From assembly GCA_951799445.1 (NCBI GenBank), contig OX637290.1, positions 23,678,987 through 23,742,986 on the forward strand: a DNA stretch of 64,000 nt, given 5' to 3'. This document shows, piece after piece, positions 44,111 to 55,699 of the stretch. The first letter of the stretch is position 1, and the number at the start of each line of letters is the position of its first letter. The DNA comes from Pseudisothecium myosuroides. Lineage: Eukaryota > Streptophyta > Bryopsida > Hypnales > Lembophyllaceae. Made by a program: the position numbers and the translations under genes. The notes below the pieces were generated by a model. The model worked only from the letters and a program-made list of their open reading frames with translations. It did no database searches and had not been told where the DNA came from.

Positions 44111-45750
44111 ATAGTTACTAGGCATAATAGGCACAAAGTGGGTTGCCTACTTTATATTTAGACCAATGCAAAAGCTTGGTTATATATACTTAGTAGTCTT
44201 TTTTTACACGTGGCACTAATTTATCAACATTACACTATTTTTAACTAATGTTGTATGAAAATTCAATAACAATTCTGGATTTGAAGTGGTTTGTGCATTG
44301 ACATATATATGATTCTTTTATCAATTTTTGAGCAATCATACGATCCATTTCAGGTTGACATCCATTAGAGTTTAGTTGTTTGAAATCCGTTTATATAAGG
44401 TCAAATACTCATATGCATTGCTTGCCTTTTAATGTGGTCATTCATCAATATACATTAAGTAAGCTTAGTGCCTTCAAAACTTCATTGCTTCATCAAGGAT
44501 GCATTACGTCATAACTATTTGGAGCCAGTCCTAGTAGGATATATCTTCTTTTGCTGCAATAATATCAATTTGTAGGTTCATTTTTTATAAATAAATTGAT
44601 AAATTAAATTTAAAATTTAAAATCTAAAGAACTTCCTAATACAAACATTTATAAATACTTGTTGATATAAAATTTATAATTTACAAAAAATAAATTTTAA
44701 GATTTTAAAATATATAGAATTTTAATTTACCAATTATAATTTTACAAATTACAAGTTTCAAGAGTAACAATTTACATGTTCATAGATCTCAAGAAAATAA
44801 GATTTTGAAATTTCAACATTTCAACATTTGAAAATCTTCAATTAATTGTTGATAGTAGCATAGTAAGAAGTAAGACTTTGTATTACTATATTGTATTAAT
44901 TTCTCCAATTTTTTATAGTGACAACCCAAGTGACACTAACTTTGCACCTTCACTAATAGTACAAATCAATGTAGTTGATATGCTTCTTTTAAAATATTTC
45001 AAGAAAAGATTTTAAGAATCTTTTTTTATCTTGCCTCCATGGTTGTTTTCTTGGACGGTTTGTGTGATGTTTGACTTTTTGATCAACATGGTCGGAATCT
45101 CTAAATAGTGTTGTTTGTAGTGCTTCATGTCATGCCATTTGATGGCAAGGTAGTTGGTAGACTCTGTTGTACCTAGTAGGGGATGACTTCATCCTCAATG
45201 TAGTTTGAATGGCGATGTACTGACTATTGAGAGGCTAGATTAGTGTTTGAGATTATTTGAAGTGTAAACATGGCTGTTTGGGGCATTGTTTTTGGGTGGT
45301 TGTAACCCTTGGTTGTTCCTTGTCCTTCATTCTCTTCAAGTTTTGCTTTGGTGTGTATGAACTATTTTGAAAGCTTAGAGATAGAGTCTTGATGGTTTGT
45401 ATTTGATGGAGGTAATTTCCAAATACTTAATCAAAGGTGTTTCTTGTTGCTCACATGCTTGGTAAGACTAAGCCTATTTGAGTCAAAGTAGAAGCATTCT
45501 AAAAAAGTTTGAATGTTTATTATTGGACGGTTGTCATTCATGCCTTATTGTTGTGTGGATTGCCTTAGGCATGTGTGTGTATTTGCACATCTAGTTTATG
45601 ACAATTTCTATTAGCAATACGGATTGATATGACATTCACATTGGAATTGAAATGGTATTTTATATTTGTACCATTCCTCCAAAAAAATATAAAATGAAAT
45701 TTCAATCCCTAAATATTCATCAATCCATCCAGTAGATAATAAGGGTTTTA
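44111..45750. other. AT-rich intergenic sequence
   Basis: No gene, RNA or repeat I can support. 44580-44900 is extremely AT-rich; 45000-45600 is T/G-biased and without credible open frames. Confidence 0.4.
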
Positions 45751-45756
45751 AAAGTA

Positions 45757-45757
45757 C

Positions 45758-45792
<35 letters not shown>
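45757..45792. repeat. (TA)n microsatellite
   Basis: Uninterrupted TA repeat followed by ACACAC. Confidence 0.9.
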
Positions 45793-45797
<5 letters not shown>

Positions 45798-46515
45798 ACA
45801 GAATGAAGAATACTCTTCACAAATCAATGATATAGATAATTTAGAAGAAATACTATTAACTATTATAATTTTCTATTGATCTACTATCTTTAGATTGAGT
45901 AAATAGGGGTGCCATTCCATTCCATTAATGCTATTCATAATTTGTTTGACATTTGTAATTTGTCCAAAACAAAAAGCTTTGGGGTCGTAATTAAAATAGG
46001 CTATTACTCAATAATGTGAAATTCAATAGAGTGGAATATTTTAAATGTAAGTTTTGTTTTCAAAAAACAATTTCATCTATGAGCTAGAATTTTTTCAAAA
46101 CTTTCTCAAAATGTTTCTCACAATGCATGTTTAATTACACATGAGATGAACCTTTTCAAGATGGGGGACCATTTTGAAATATTCTTGAAAAGGATTTTAC
46201 CGATGCTTACATTGAATGGTTATATCATTGAAGAGCAAAAATTAGAATCACCTAAAAACTTAGTGTCACCACAAATTTCATCTTTGTGAAATTTGATACA
46301 ATTGATACCATGATATTCCAACTTGTACTAATTCAAAATAGTGTGACTTTGGTAAATTAGTGTCGCACGCTCGGTTAGGGCTGATTGGAGTAGTTGTCAG
46401 GAAAGAATATTGCCTGTGGCCAGCCAATAAGCCCAATTTATACCCTAGGTGTTTCTACAATACCAAAAGGTTTGTAACATTCTTAAACAACGCTGGGGGG
46501 TTCTCTTTTGCTCCC
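45793..46515. other. Intergenic sequence
   Basis: No gene recognised; nothing else supported. Confidence 0.4.
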
Positions 46516-46519
46516 TTAA

Positions 46520-47445
46520 CCCCTAAAGTCCCGTTGTCCCCTCGGGGGACAAAATGGATTTCGGGCAGGCTCCTACAGCCTCAAAAATTTGTTGTAATTT
46601 TCTAAATTTTTTTGAGCAGATAGAAAATCACATTAGCTTTCCGAAAATATAATTTTTTATTTCAATCGGTACCCGGGAGCAAAAGTTATGGCACAAAACC
46701 CCCAAATTTTAGTTCGGTGGGCAGAAAAAAACCCTCAAAAAAACTTTAAATTTAAAATTTAAAATATTTTTTTCACATAGATTTTATTTTTATCTACATG
46801 GGAAGCTTTGATTCATTCCATTTGGATTTGTTATGCAAAAGTTATGGACAATCTTATTTTTCGAGCAATTAGAGCATCTTCTTGAAAAAATAACTTACAG
46901 GATTCATTTTTGAACTCAATTTTGACAATCTTTCAAAAAAAAAAGTTCCACAAGGTCAAGATTTTTTGCTAGAACAATCTCACCGTTGAGATTAGTATAT
47001 TTCAACTCTATCTTAGAGCTATTAATGATTTAAATTTTCCTTCAATCTTGAACCTATTTCTACTTAACAATTTTTTAATGAGTGAAAACTAAGTGTTTCT
47101 TTTTTGAATTTTTTCCCTATATTCTCAACTCAATTCTTCATCATATAAAATTAGAAATTCAAAATCATTAGAGCAAAATTTTTAAGCTAAGAAGGTTCAT
47201 AGCCAAAAAATGTAGTTGAGTAAGGTGCAAAAAAACTTGATTCCTTCACTTTAAATGCAAATATCTTGTAATCTACACAGTCAAAGTTTTTGAAATTTCT
47301 TCCACACATTCTTACACTAGTCTAGTACAAGATCATACGGTTAGATATGCAGAAAACACATTTTAATTTTTTTTTTGCTCTTTGCTATAGAAATGGCAGT
47401 TTTGAGTGGTTTTTGATGGAAAAATGGCTTTGGGACTTTGAGGGG
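46520..47445 (+). mobile_element. piggyBac-like element A8 (well-preserved copy)
   Basis: Starts CCCCTAAAGTCCCGTTGTCC, ends GGGACTTTGAGGGG; perfect TTAA flanks at 46516-46519 and 47446-47449. Interior: TCGGGGGACAAAATGGATTT, CGGGCAGGCTCCTACAG, ATCGGTACCCGGGAGCAAAA, AAGCTTTGATTCATTCCATT, AACAATCTCACCGTTGAGATT, GATCATACGGTTAGATATGC, AGAAATGGCAGTTTTGAGTG. 926 bp; useful as the subfamily A reference in this window. Confidence 0.85.
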
Positions 47446-47449
47446 TTAA

Positions 47450-48044
47450 ATGCTGGAGCCTCCAAGTGTTGAAATTGCCATTTTTAAATCCTACCATTAA
47501 ATACAGTACGTCATGTTCTTGACTTTGAGTGGTAGGGGATGAGCCACCTCATCTGTGTGATTAAATTTCTATCAATGTGACCAATCTTCTCTCTCCTATT
47601 GATGTCAATGCAATCAATTTCATTTCTCCTATTATAACTAAATTTTCTCCCTAGGAGAGGATTCCAATGTTTATAGGAGGCAACTCATTCCTGATCACCC
47701 CCTCCCATTCTTGCTATGTAGGTTGTTCACTTTCTGCTCGAAAGGAGATGATCAGTATTTAATTATGGTGCAGTTCCCGATGCACTTGTGGCGTATTTTG
47801 ATTGGCTTCAAGACTCTCAATATTGCAACATCCCTTGGTCAATTTTTGTTTTCAATCCATGGTTGAAAATAACAAGCCCTATATCACCAGTATGGGAGGA
47901 ATAGAATCTTCCGCTGAAAAATTCACAGTAATTATATTTTGAGAAATAGAATCTAGAAAATTATGAAAACCTTCCAAACTCTATTTCCGCACACGGAAAA
48001 ATTGCCCTAGTGAAGAAACCCGCCTTCCAAATGTGTATAATTGC
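47450..48044. other. Intergenic sequence
   Basis: 47700-47850 (GATGATCAGTATTTAATTAT, GTGCAGTTCCCGATGCAC, TTTTGATTGGCTTCAAGACT) resembles 32260-32340, so an unclassified dispersed repeat is present. No gene. Confidence 0.4.
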
Positions 48045-48048
48045 TTAA

Positions 48049-48924
48049 CCCCTAAAGGACTAGCTTGCTATTTTTAGCAACATAGCAATTTCGGGCAAGT
48101 ACTTGTGCCTAGAAATTTGCTTATTTTAGGCTGAAATTTTAATAGAAGGTGGGGATGAGGAATATCTTTCATATGCACTAAATTTCATGACAATTGGAAA
48201 TATGTGTAAAAAGTTATGGCCTAATATGTAGTTTGTTTTATAATTTGGGCAATCTGGATAAATCAGAAATAATCACTTTTTTCAAAAACAAAAATTTGGA
48301 ATTGGTTTTCTAGATTTATATATACATGAAAAGCTTTGAATCATTCCATTTACAGTAGAGATTCTCTATCCTAAAATAAACTTTGAAGTCGTTTATTTCA
48401 CTCAATTTTCAATATTTAAAAAATAAAATAAAATCATAGGATTTATAACAACATTATATCCATTGGGATTGACATTTTTCAATTCCATAATTAAATCCTT
48501 TACTATTTAGTATTTTGAATCATTCTCTACTTCTTTCTACTTACTATTTTTTTCCTATATGTTGTATGATTCCAAATGATTTTAAATATTTTAAGCATGT
48601 AGACAACTTGTTTAGAAAAAAGAATTCAAGGAAACACCACCATTTTGGACATTTTTGCATACAAATGTGACCTTGTGAAGTGCAGTTGCCTTGTTTTTCG
48701 TAGGGACAAAAAAATGATTTCTGCCAATTCAAACGCTAATATCTTCCAATCCGCACAATGAAAAATTCTGAAAATTTTTCAACATCTTCTAAAACTAGCA
48801 TACTATAAGATCCTACGGTTATATGTGTCAAAAAAAAGTTTTTTTTTCAAAAATTTGGTACTTGTACTGGAAATAGCACTTTTGGAGCATTTTTGGTAAA
48901 AACATAGTCAAAGAACTTTAGGGT
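48049..48924 (+). mobile_element. piggyBac-like element B4
   Basis: Starts CCCCTAAAGGACTAGCTTGC, ends CAAAGAACTTTAGGG; TTAA at 48045-48048 and 48925-48928. Interior: GGGCAAGTACTTGTGCC, GTGGGGATGAGGAATATCTT, AAAGCTTTGAATCATTCC, CCATTGGGATTGACATTTTT, ACCACCATTTTGGACATTTT. Provides the unfilled sequence for the MITE nested in B2. 876 bp. Confidence 0.8.
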
Positions 48925-48952
48925 TTAAGTGGTTGGAAATGAGTTGCCTCCC

Positions 48953-49362
48953 TTAGAGCAACCCCACGGCTACACGCCCAGAGGGGTTGACTCAAGCAAT
49001 TGGCGAGCCAAGCCAGGTGATCTGCCCCACGGTAGGCACTCGCAGGTCAGAAAACAGAAAGGCCACTTGAAATTTTAACACTCGGACGGCCAAATGGAGA
49101 CTTCTTGGCGCAGCTCGCTATTCAGTGAGACCCCATTCCCAAAGTACAGAGTGCAGAGTTCAAGGTGGCAGAAGCACATGAGAAAGGAGTTTTTGGGTCC
49201 TTGTACTTAGTTCCTTGGGTCCTGTGCTGTGGTTCTTGACGTGCTCAAATCCAGTTTCTCCGTGGGGCAAACAAAGGCCACATGCGCAATACCTTGTTCA
49301 CAGACCACGCCAAACCTCCATTGGCGCCCTTGTTTGAGCACTTGCTGTGGGGTTGCCCTTAG
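48953..49362. mobile_element. hAT-like MITE
   Basis: Left TTAGAGCAACCCCACGGC, right GCTGTGGGGTTGCCCTTAG, an imperfect TIR similar in style to plant hAT MITEs with TAGAGCA...CTCCA ends. GC-richer interior, non-coding, 410 bp. Target duplication not clear. Confidence 0.55.
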
Positions 49363-49394
49363 CAATATTATTTTGTGAGTGATTTGTGATGCTA

Positions 49395-49706
49395 CACTAA
49401 AAAGGGTATTTAGTGTTGGCAACACTATTTGCGAACCATGACACTAAATATCATTAATTCTACTAAAGTCAGTAACATTAAATGTAATTTCTAACATTAA
49501 ATATACTCTCTGGTAAATCTGAAATCTGAAAATGTTTACATTTAGTGTTAGAACTTATTAAAGAAAGGTAGAAGGGAAGAGAAGGCAAAGGCGGCGCATT
49601 GAAGTTTAGCACTACACTAATCATCCTAAAATTGACATTTAGTGTAGGGTCAAGTAGGGTGGTAATTACACTAAATGTAATCCAACACTAAATACCCTTT
49701 TTAGTG
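49395..49706. mobile_element. TIR element with perfect 25-bp ends and TA duplication
   Basis: CACTAAAAAGGGTATTTAGT at the left is exactly inverted at the right (ACTAAATACCCTTTTTAGTG), with TA at 49393-49394 and 49707-49708. The motif ACACTAAAT or ATTTAGTGT occurs repeatedly inside. Ends resemble MITE G (CACTAAATAGGG). 312 bp, non-coding. Confidence 0.75.
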
Positions 49707-49708
49707 TA

Positions 49709-50252
49709 GTGAAGGTGGGGTTGACATGATGATCGTGGATGAAGTCAAAAGGAAGGTATGTTCTTGCATGATCTTTGACTACCCCTGAGTTTTTAACTAT
49801 GTCCAATTGTTGACTGAACTCTGGAATGATCAATGATGACGACCGAGCTTGCTTTGCGGCACAATCATAGAATTAGTAAAATATTGCCGGCCTCTCCTCA
49901 AAATGATGGCTTGGATTCCTCTGCAATGGAAACTGAACGCATGATCTCGCTGCTCCTCCAAGCTTTAGCTTCGCTTTGCCTCCAAGCTTGCCTTCCAACC
50001 CAACAAGAGCGCCAGACATAATGTTGCAAGTTATGACAATAACTTCATGGCTCCTCCTTATATAGAAAGAATGGAAAAGTGCGGCTGGCTCCGTTACTTT
50101 GTGGTTGAGAGACACTTCATTTTCTCGCACAGGCATGAACTCTGGTGCACAAAAGCTGAATATACTAAAGCTGACAAACTATGGAATCATTAGTTGGGTG
50201 GGTAGCCTCTCTAGCTAGGGGTCTAGAATTTGCAAACTCAGGCTAGTGCAAA
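49709..50252. other. Intergenic sequence
   Basis: No gene recognised. Open frames at 49833-50021 (+) and 49873-50136 (-) overlap and carry no recognisable domain. Confidence 0.35.
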
Positions 50253-50341
50253 AGGGATTTTATTTTTATTTTTATTTTTATTTTTATTTTTATTTTTATT
50301 TTTATTTTTATTTTTATTTTTATTTTTATTTTTATTTTTAT
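50253..50341. repeat. (TTTTTA)n microsatellite
   Basis: About 14 perfect tandem copies of the hexamer ATTTTT. Confidence 0.95.
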
Positions 50342-50575
50342 GATGTGTAATAGCCCTATGCGTCACAGCATGACAATGCCATGATGGTTGGGAAGCCAAT
50401 ACTGGCGCAGACACGTCACTGACTTATTAAGCTTACACTAGACAGATGTACAGTGCAGACTACAGAGTGGTTGAGAGGCTACTGCAATGTGAGGATCAAT
50501 GCAGCCTGTTGAGTGATGAGAACATCAAGTGAGTTGGTTGATGGTGTACTTTGCGGTGCATCCTCATGCCTTCTA

Positions 50576-50893
50576 CTAAGGTAGGAGGTCCAGAAATGGA
50601 GCATCTAAGCGCTGAAACTGAATTTTGGGGAGGTAAAACATCTTGAAATATTTTTCAGTAAACTTTCCTTGAAAGACAGTGGAATTGAAATCTAACTCAA
50701 GTCGTTTCATATTTTTTGGACCTTTGTGGAATTAGTTACAAATTTTTGAAGTTGGAAAAAAGTGGTCATTTGTGGTCATCAAAATGGACCACCTCCAGAA
50801 ATGTGCATAGGTGGTACATTGAAGAAAGCAAAATGTACCTCTGAGTCATGTTCCATTTTAATGCCCGCTCCATTTTACAGCCTCCTACCTTAG
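50576..50893. mobile_element. MITE family E, copy 2
   Basis: CTAAGGTAGGAGGTCCAGAA and TGGAGCAT at the left; GCTCCATTTTACAGCCTCC and TACCTTAG at the right. Best-preserved ends of the family. Interior shares GAATTTTGGGGAGGTAAAAC and TTTCATATTTTTTGGACC. 318 bp. Confidence 0.75.
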
Positions 50894-51081
50894 TGAAGGG
50901 CAACCATTCCACAGCACCGTACTCGACTCAAAAATATCCGTCGTTGCATCTGCCCAAAGCTCAATGCTTTGGTACTTTCATTTTGGATGGAATAGCCATG
51001 AATTCAAATTTCAAATTTCAAATTTTCATGTAATTCATTGCACTACTTGAAAGGAGGTAATGTGGCACCAAATTATATTAA

Positions 51082-52003
51082 CCCCTAAAGGACCATTGTC
51101 CCTCCGGGGGACAAATGCGTTTTCGGGTAGGTACCTACGAGTTGAAATTTTGTTGTGATTTTTTGAAACTTTTTTTGGAGATAGAAAAACTGATAAGCTT
51201 TGTGGGAATATAATTTTTTTCACAATTGGTGCCCGGGAACAATAGTTATGACCAAATAAGCTCAAAATAGGGGACGAGGGGCAGCCTAGGCAGCAAAAAA
51301 AATGGACAAAAATTTGAGTTTTTAAATTTTTTTTTCTCTCTCATAGATTATATTTTTGTCTATTTGGAAAGCTTTGATTCATTTCATTTGGATATGTTAT
51401 GAGAAAGTTATGGACATTCTTGTTTTTTGGGCAGTTAGAGCATCTTCTTGAAAAAAATAACTTATAGGATTCATTTCTGAATGAAAATTTTCAAATTTTT
51501 CAATTTTTTTTTCATGGTTTAGTTTACTTGCTAGAACAATCTCACCATTGGGATTAGTGCATTTTAATTCCATCTAAAATATATGAATATTTTAGATTTT
51601 CCTTCTATCTCATACCTACTTTTACTTAACAATTTTTTTAAGAATGATAATTAAGCTTTTTTGAATTTTAATTTTTTAAGACTCTCAACTCAATTTTCCA
51701 CTATAAAAACTTAAAGCTCAAAACTCTGTAGTGCAAAAATTTTAAGTTAAAAATGTTCAAAGTCGAAAAATCTAGTCCCACAATGTGGTGAAAAACTTGT
51801 TTTTTTCACTTTAAACACAGATATCTTGCAATCTATGCGGTCAAAAATTCTGAAATTTTTTCCACACACTCTCATATTAGTTAGGTGTAAGATCCTATGG
51901 TTATATGTGAAAAAAAAACAATTTTCAATTTTTTTACCCTTTGCTATAGATATGGCAGTTTTGAGTGTTTTTTGGCAGACAAAAGGGCTTGGTCCTGTAG
52001 GGG
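51082..52003 (+). mobile_element. piggyBac-like element A9
   Basis: Starts CCCCTAAAGGACCATTGTCC, ends GCTTGGTCCTGTAGGGG; TTAA at 51078-51081 and 52004-52007. Interior: CGGGGGACAAATGCGTTTTC, TTGGTGCCCGGGAACAATAG, AAAGCTTTGATTCATTTC, AACAATCTCACCATTGGGATT, GATCCTATGGTTATATGTG, AGATATGGCAGTTTTGAGTG. 922 bp. A4 (22427-23326) is the same type in reverse. Confidence 0.85.
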
Positions 52004-52004
52004 T

Positions 52005-52418
52005 TAAGGTAGTATGCTCTAAAAGCGCCCCCTTTAAGGACTGGTCTGCCTTTTTCACAGGTTTGCATGAACAAAAATATTTTTAATTCATTTTTCAGAG
52101 AAAGAAAAATAGATGCCAAACGTAACACAAGTGGTTTCATATTTTTTGAAGTATTTTTGAATTAGCTAAGAATTTTTGAAGATTTATGTTGTAGGTACCT
52201 ATTTGTGACCCTAGGTCTCCCAAAATGCGTCCACTTGCAACTTCTAAAGTGATTTGAGGAAATCAAGGCCAATGATTGGCTCTTGCAACGAGGATTATTT
52301 TTTTTCTGATTGAATCAATGGCTAAAGTGGTCCATTTAAGAACCACTTTATATCCATTCAGTACCATTTTATAGGGTCGGTTTGAAGAGGAGGGTCGGTT
52401 TTACAACATACTACCTTA
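52005..52418. mobile_element. MITE family E relative, abutting element A9
   Basis: TAAGGTAGTATGCTCTAAAA at the left and GTTTTACAACATACTACCTTA at the right. The interior block TTTCATATTTTTTGAAG and AATTTTTGAAG relates it to family E. Its left end shares the TTAA that flanks element A9. 414 bp. Confidence 0.6.
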
Positions 52419-52659
52419 TATAAGGATGGTGCCAAAGGGCCCATTGTGATTGCAAATTCAGTGTCAATATGGGCCTTTGGCACCATGTTCGTTGCAATGT
52501 TAGGGCCCACGAGCTCTTTTCTAATTGTGTTCATTTATTGAGTGGATCCCACACAAATGGACTCTTTTTTAACTACACTTTTGTAGACTATAAGTGCTTG
52601 TTATTTATAAAAAAATCAAACTTTGATCACAAAATTACAAACTTAAGTAGTATAACATG

Positions 52660-52980
52660 TAAGGTAGGAGGTCTTTAAATCGCTCATTTAAGAGCTGAAA
52701 TTGAATTTTGGGGGGGTGAAACGTCTTGAAATATTTTTTTAGTAACTTTTCCTTGAAAGACAAGTAGAATTGGCATCTAAAGTAACCCAAGTCATTTCAC
52801 ATTTTTTGGAGCTTTGTGGAATTAGTTATGAAATTTTGAAGTTGAAATGGCATAGGGCTCTAAAATTGCCCACCTCCTAAAATGTACATTATTTGTACAT
52901 TGCTAAAAGGCTATGAAAAAAGAATATGTTCAAGTAGTGTACATTTGAAGAGGTGAATTTTAGAGCTTGAGTGCTTTTAG
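52660..52980. mobile_element. MITE family E, copy 3 (right end lost)
   Basis: TAAGGTAGGAGGTCTTTAAA then GAATTTTGGGGGGGTGAAAC, TTTTTTGGAGCTTTGTGGAA and CCACCTCCTAAAATGTACAT, matching copy 1. The right TIR is not recognisable. Confidence 0.6.
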
Positions 52981-53044
52981 AATCTTCTGCTTTATGTGCT
53001 GCCTTGATCTTCACATATGGTTAAAGCTATAATGTTGCTACAAA

Positions 53045-53165
53045 CACTGAGTGTCCAATGGATGATAGGAAATCTTTTTGTGTAAGATAGAAGTGCATAT
53101 GTTCATCTTTGGAATTTTGTGTAAAAAGGGGAGATCTTGCATAATAGTTTGACCTATTATATTTC
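53045..53165 (+). mobile_element. Family F foldback, left-half fragment
   Basis: GAGTGTCCAATGGATGATAG, AGAAGTGCATATGTTCATC, GTGTAAAAAGGGGAGATCTT and TAGTTTGACC match 6140-6265. Confidence 0.6.
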
Positions 53166-53903
53166 CTCTTGGATTTTTGTAAGCAAATGATTTCCATGGT
53201 AACCAACCTGGCATTCTAGAGTGAATAAAACTACCACCAATGAAAGACTCTTCATTCACTAGATGATTGCAAGAAAAACCTATACTATTTTTTGTCACTA
53301 CGTCTCTAACCAATTTGTTTTTTGGCCATGACTTTTGCGTTTTCGCTCCAAATGACTCAAAATTAATAGGAAAGGTACTCATGACCATTACACATCTTGT
53401 CTAATTTTTTGAATTTTAAAAACGTTTGCATTGTCCAAAAATAATCCTTGATTTTTGTCACACTTGCCAATTTTGGATTTTTTTGAACAAAATAATATCC
53501 AAAAAAACGAATTTTAGTAGGGATGACCTTATACGATAGTAAACTTTTAGCTATTGTTCAAAGAATTTCTAAAAATGATTAATTATATGTTCTATAGAAG
53601 TCCACAAAATGAGCTTCTTTCTACTTGCATTTTGAAACATGTAAAATATTATTTTGGTGAATATTTTGGTGAATAACCATCTTTATAGAATTGCTACAAA
53701 AGGTCAACTTTTAATTTTTATTTAATTTTTCCTATTTTTTCCTAATTAAAACTTTGAAATATCTATTTTCTTAAGATTTGAAACTTTTCTAGTTTTCCTA
53801 CTTAGAGAATTTTTCTATGATTTTTCTTCAATGGTTACTTTCATCTTAAAGGTGTATACATTTGCCATGATTAAAAAAGTATATAATTTAGTTTCTTAAA
53901 ATT
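53166..53903. other. AT-rich intergenic sequence
   Basis: No gene recognised; the minus-strand open frame 53038-53388 lies across the family F fragment and has no domain. Confidence 0.4.
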
Positions 53904-53907
53904 TTAA

Positions 53908-54794
53908 TCCCTAAAGGACCAATGTATTTAAAGGTCCAAAATTGCTTCAAAATACTTGTCTCCAATGCAAGGTCAAAATCTTCATCAATATTTATTTTTT
54001 AACAAATTCAATCGTAGGATTCTTTGGTTAACTTGCCCAAGTACATTTCTCCAAAATTTTAGAATGGATATTCCCACCAATTGCAAGATTAATGTGCCTA
54101 AACTTCAAAATGTAGGTTCTCTAGCCCTTCCAAAAGGTGAAGTTTTGTCTTCCAACATTTTTAGGAGAAAACAAGTATGTCCTATAACTTGTGCATGTTA
54201 GTCAATATGTTGGAAAATGGATTGAAAACATATTAAAAAGATTTTAACCAAAAAATATTTCATATTCATTTTATTTTATTTTTAAAGTGGAAGGTGTTAC
54301 TGAATGAAAGATTAAAACTACTGTAATATGCTAATAACTTTTAAAAGAATTTGAGAATTGTTAATCCTAATGGTGAAAATGTTCTAGTAAACAATTATTT
54401 AGTATCCTTCATTTTCATTTTTATTTGAAATTTTTCAAAATTGAGAGCAAGAGATGACTTCATATATTTTTTCTACTTTCATTGCCCGCAAAATAAAAAA
54501 CCTCATAACTTTTTTACCTCATTATTTGGAATTGAATGGTTCAATTTTTTTGAATAGGTATCAATCTATATTATTTTAAATTATTTTTTGAATATATTTT
54601 TGGTTGTCCAAATGACATTGAAATTGTAAAAACCCTTATAACTTTTGCAATATTTATCGGAATGACATGAAACAAAACTTCACATATAGATTATGATGAG
54701 TAGCATCCATTGTACACAATTCCAAATTATGAAGTGAATAGAATCTGCCTGAGTTCTCAAAAAGCCCAAATTGGGTTCCTTGGTCCTTTAGAGA
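53908..54794 (-). mobile_element. piggyBac-like element C2, reverse
   Basis: Starts TCCCTAAAGGACCAATG and ends TTCCTTGGTCCTTTAGAGA, with TTAA at 53904-53907 and 54795-54798. Blocks are the complement of C1 (AAATACTTGTCTCCAATGC, TTAACTTGCCCAAGTACATT, CACCAATTGCAAGATTAATG, CCTAATGGTGAAAATGTTC, TATGATGAGTAGCATCCAT, AAAAGCCCAAATTGGG). 887 bp, non-coding. Confidence 0.8.
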
Positions 54795-54798
54795 TTAA

Positions 54799-55699
54799 AG
54801 TACTCCTGAAAAAAATACAAAAAAAACATGAGTCTTGTGAACTGCAACAAAATCAGCCAAGTGTTTCTTGCGATCACCCCCACACTAGTCTTTTAAGGCA
54901 AGAATTATTTTTCTTCTTGCCACCTTGCCATAGGCCATGAGGCCATAAGCCCATAACATCTATCGTACGTGAAGGTCTGATTTGACACTCGAGTGACAAA
55001 ACTGATTTTCCAAGTCAAAATCTTAGGGGTCCACGTCACCACTTAGACCATTCGCAAGATGACTTGTGGCACTTTTTTTTACAAAAATGAATTAATTTCT
55101 GCCAAATCTGACCTTCGCATAGGGTATTCATTACAGCCCACTGCTGCTGAGAAAATGACTAACTTAAGTTATACTCCGTACTAAAACTTATGTTATACTA
55201 TAAGATCAGTTTCATTTTTATTCATCAATTGATGAGCTGTTTTTTCAATCAAGATTGTTCCTATTTTCATGGCAGAATGTTAAGCCGCCTTTCGATCACG
55301 GCGCACGAACCTGATCGATCAAGCGGTCAAGGGATAAGAGAAAGAGGTCAGTGCACCCCCCTTTAAGTTAACTTAACTTATCCGCAGCAATTGTGCAGAG
55401 AATTAAGGTGCAATTGAAATCAGCACAATGACGGAAATGTTGATGTGGAAGTGTGTAAATTCTATTGACTATCTGCAAATGGCTGAGGTGGCGGCTCACA
55501 TGCACCTAGGTGGCAAAGCCCGAAATCGAGGCAGTTCATGCTCTAGGGGATTCGGGGTGTGAATCTTGTGGAAAATTTTAATAACTTTATCCCTCTCACT
55601 CGGACATCCCTCTTGAAACTCCTAAGTTAAGAATAAGTTAGAGCCGCACTAACTTATTCTTAACTTATTCTTATTACTATTCCTCCATTTTGGCGTCCC
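54799..55699. other. Intergenic sequence, transition to less AT-rich DNA
   Basis: No gene recognised. 55620-55670 contains AGTTAAGAATAAGTTAGAGC and the inverted CTAACTTATTCTTAACTTAT, a short imperfect hairpin. Confidence 0.4.
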
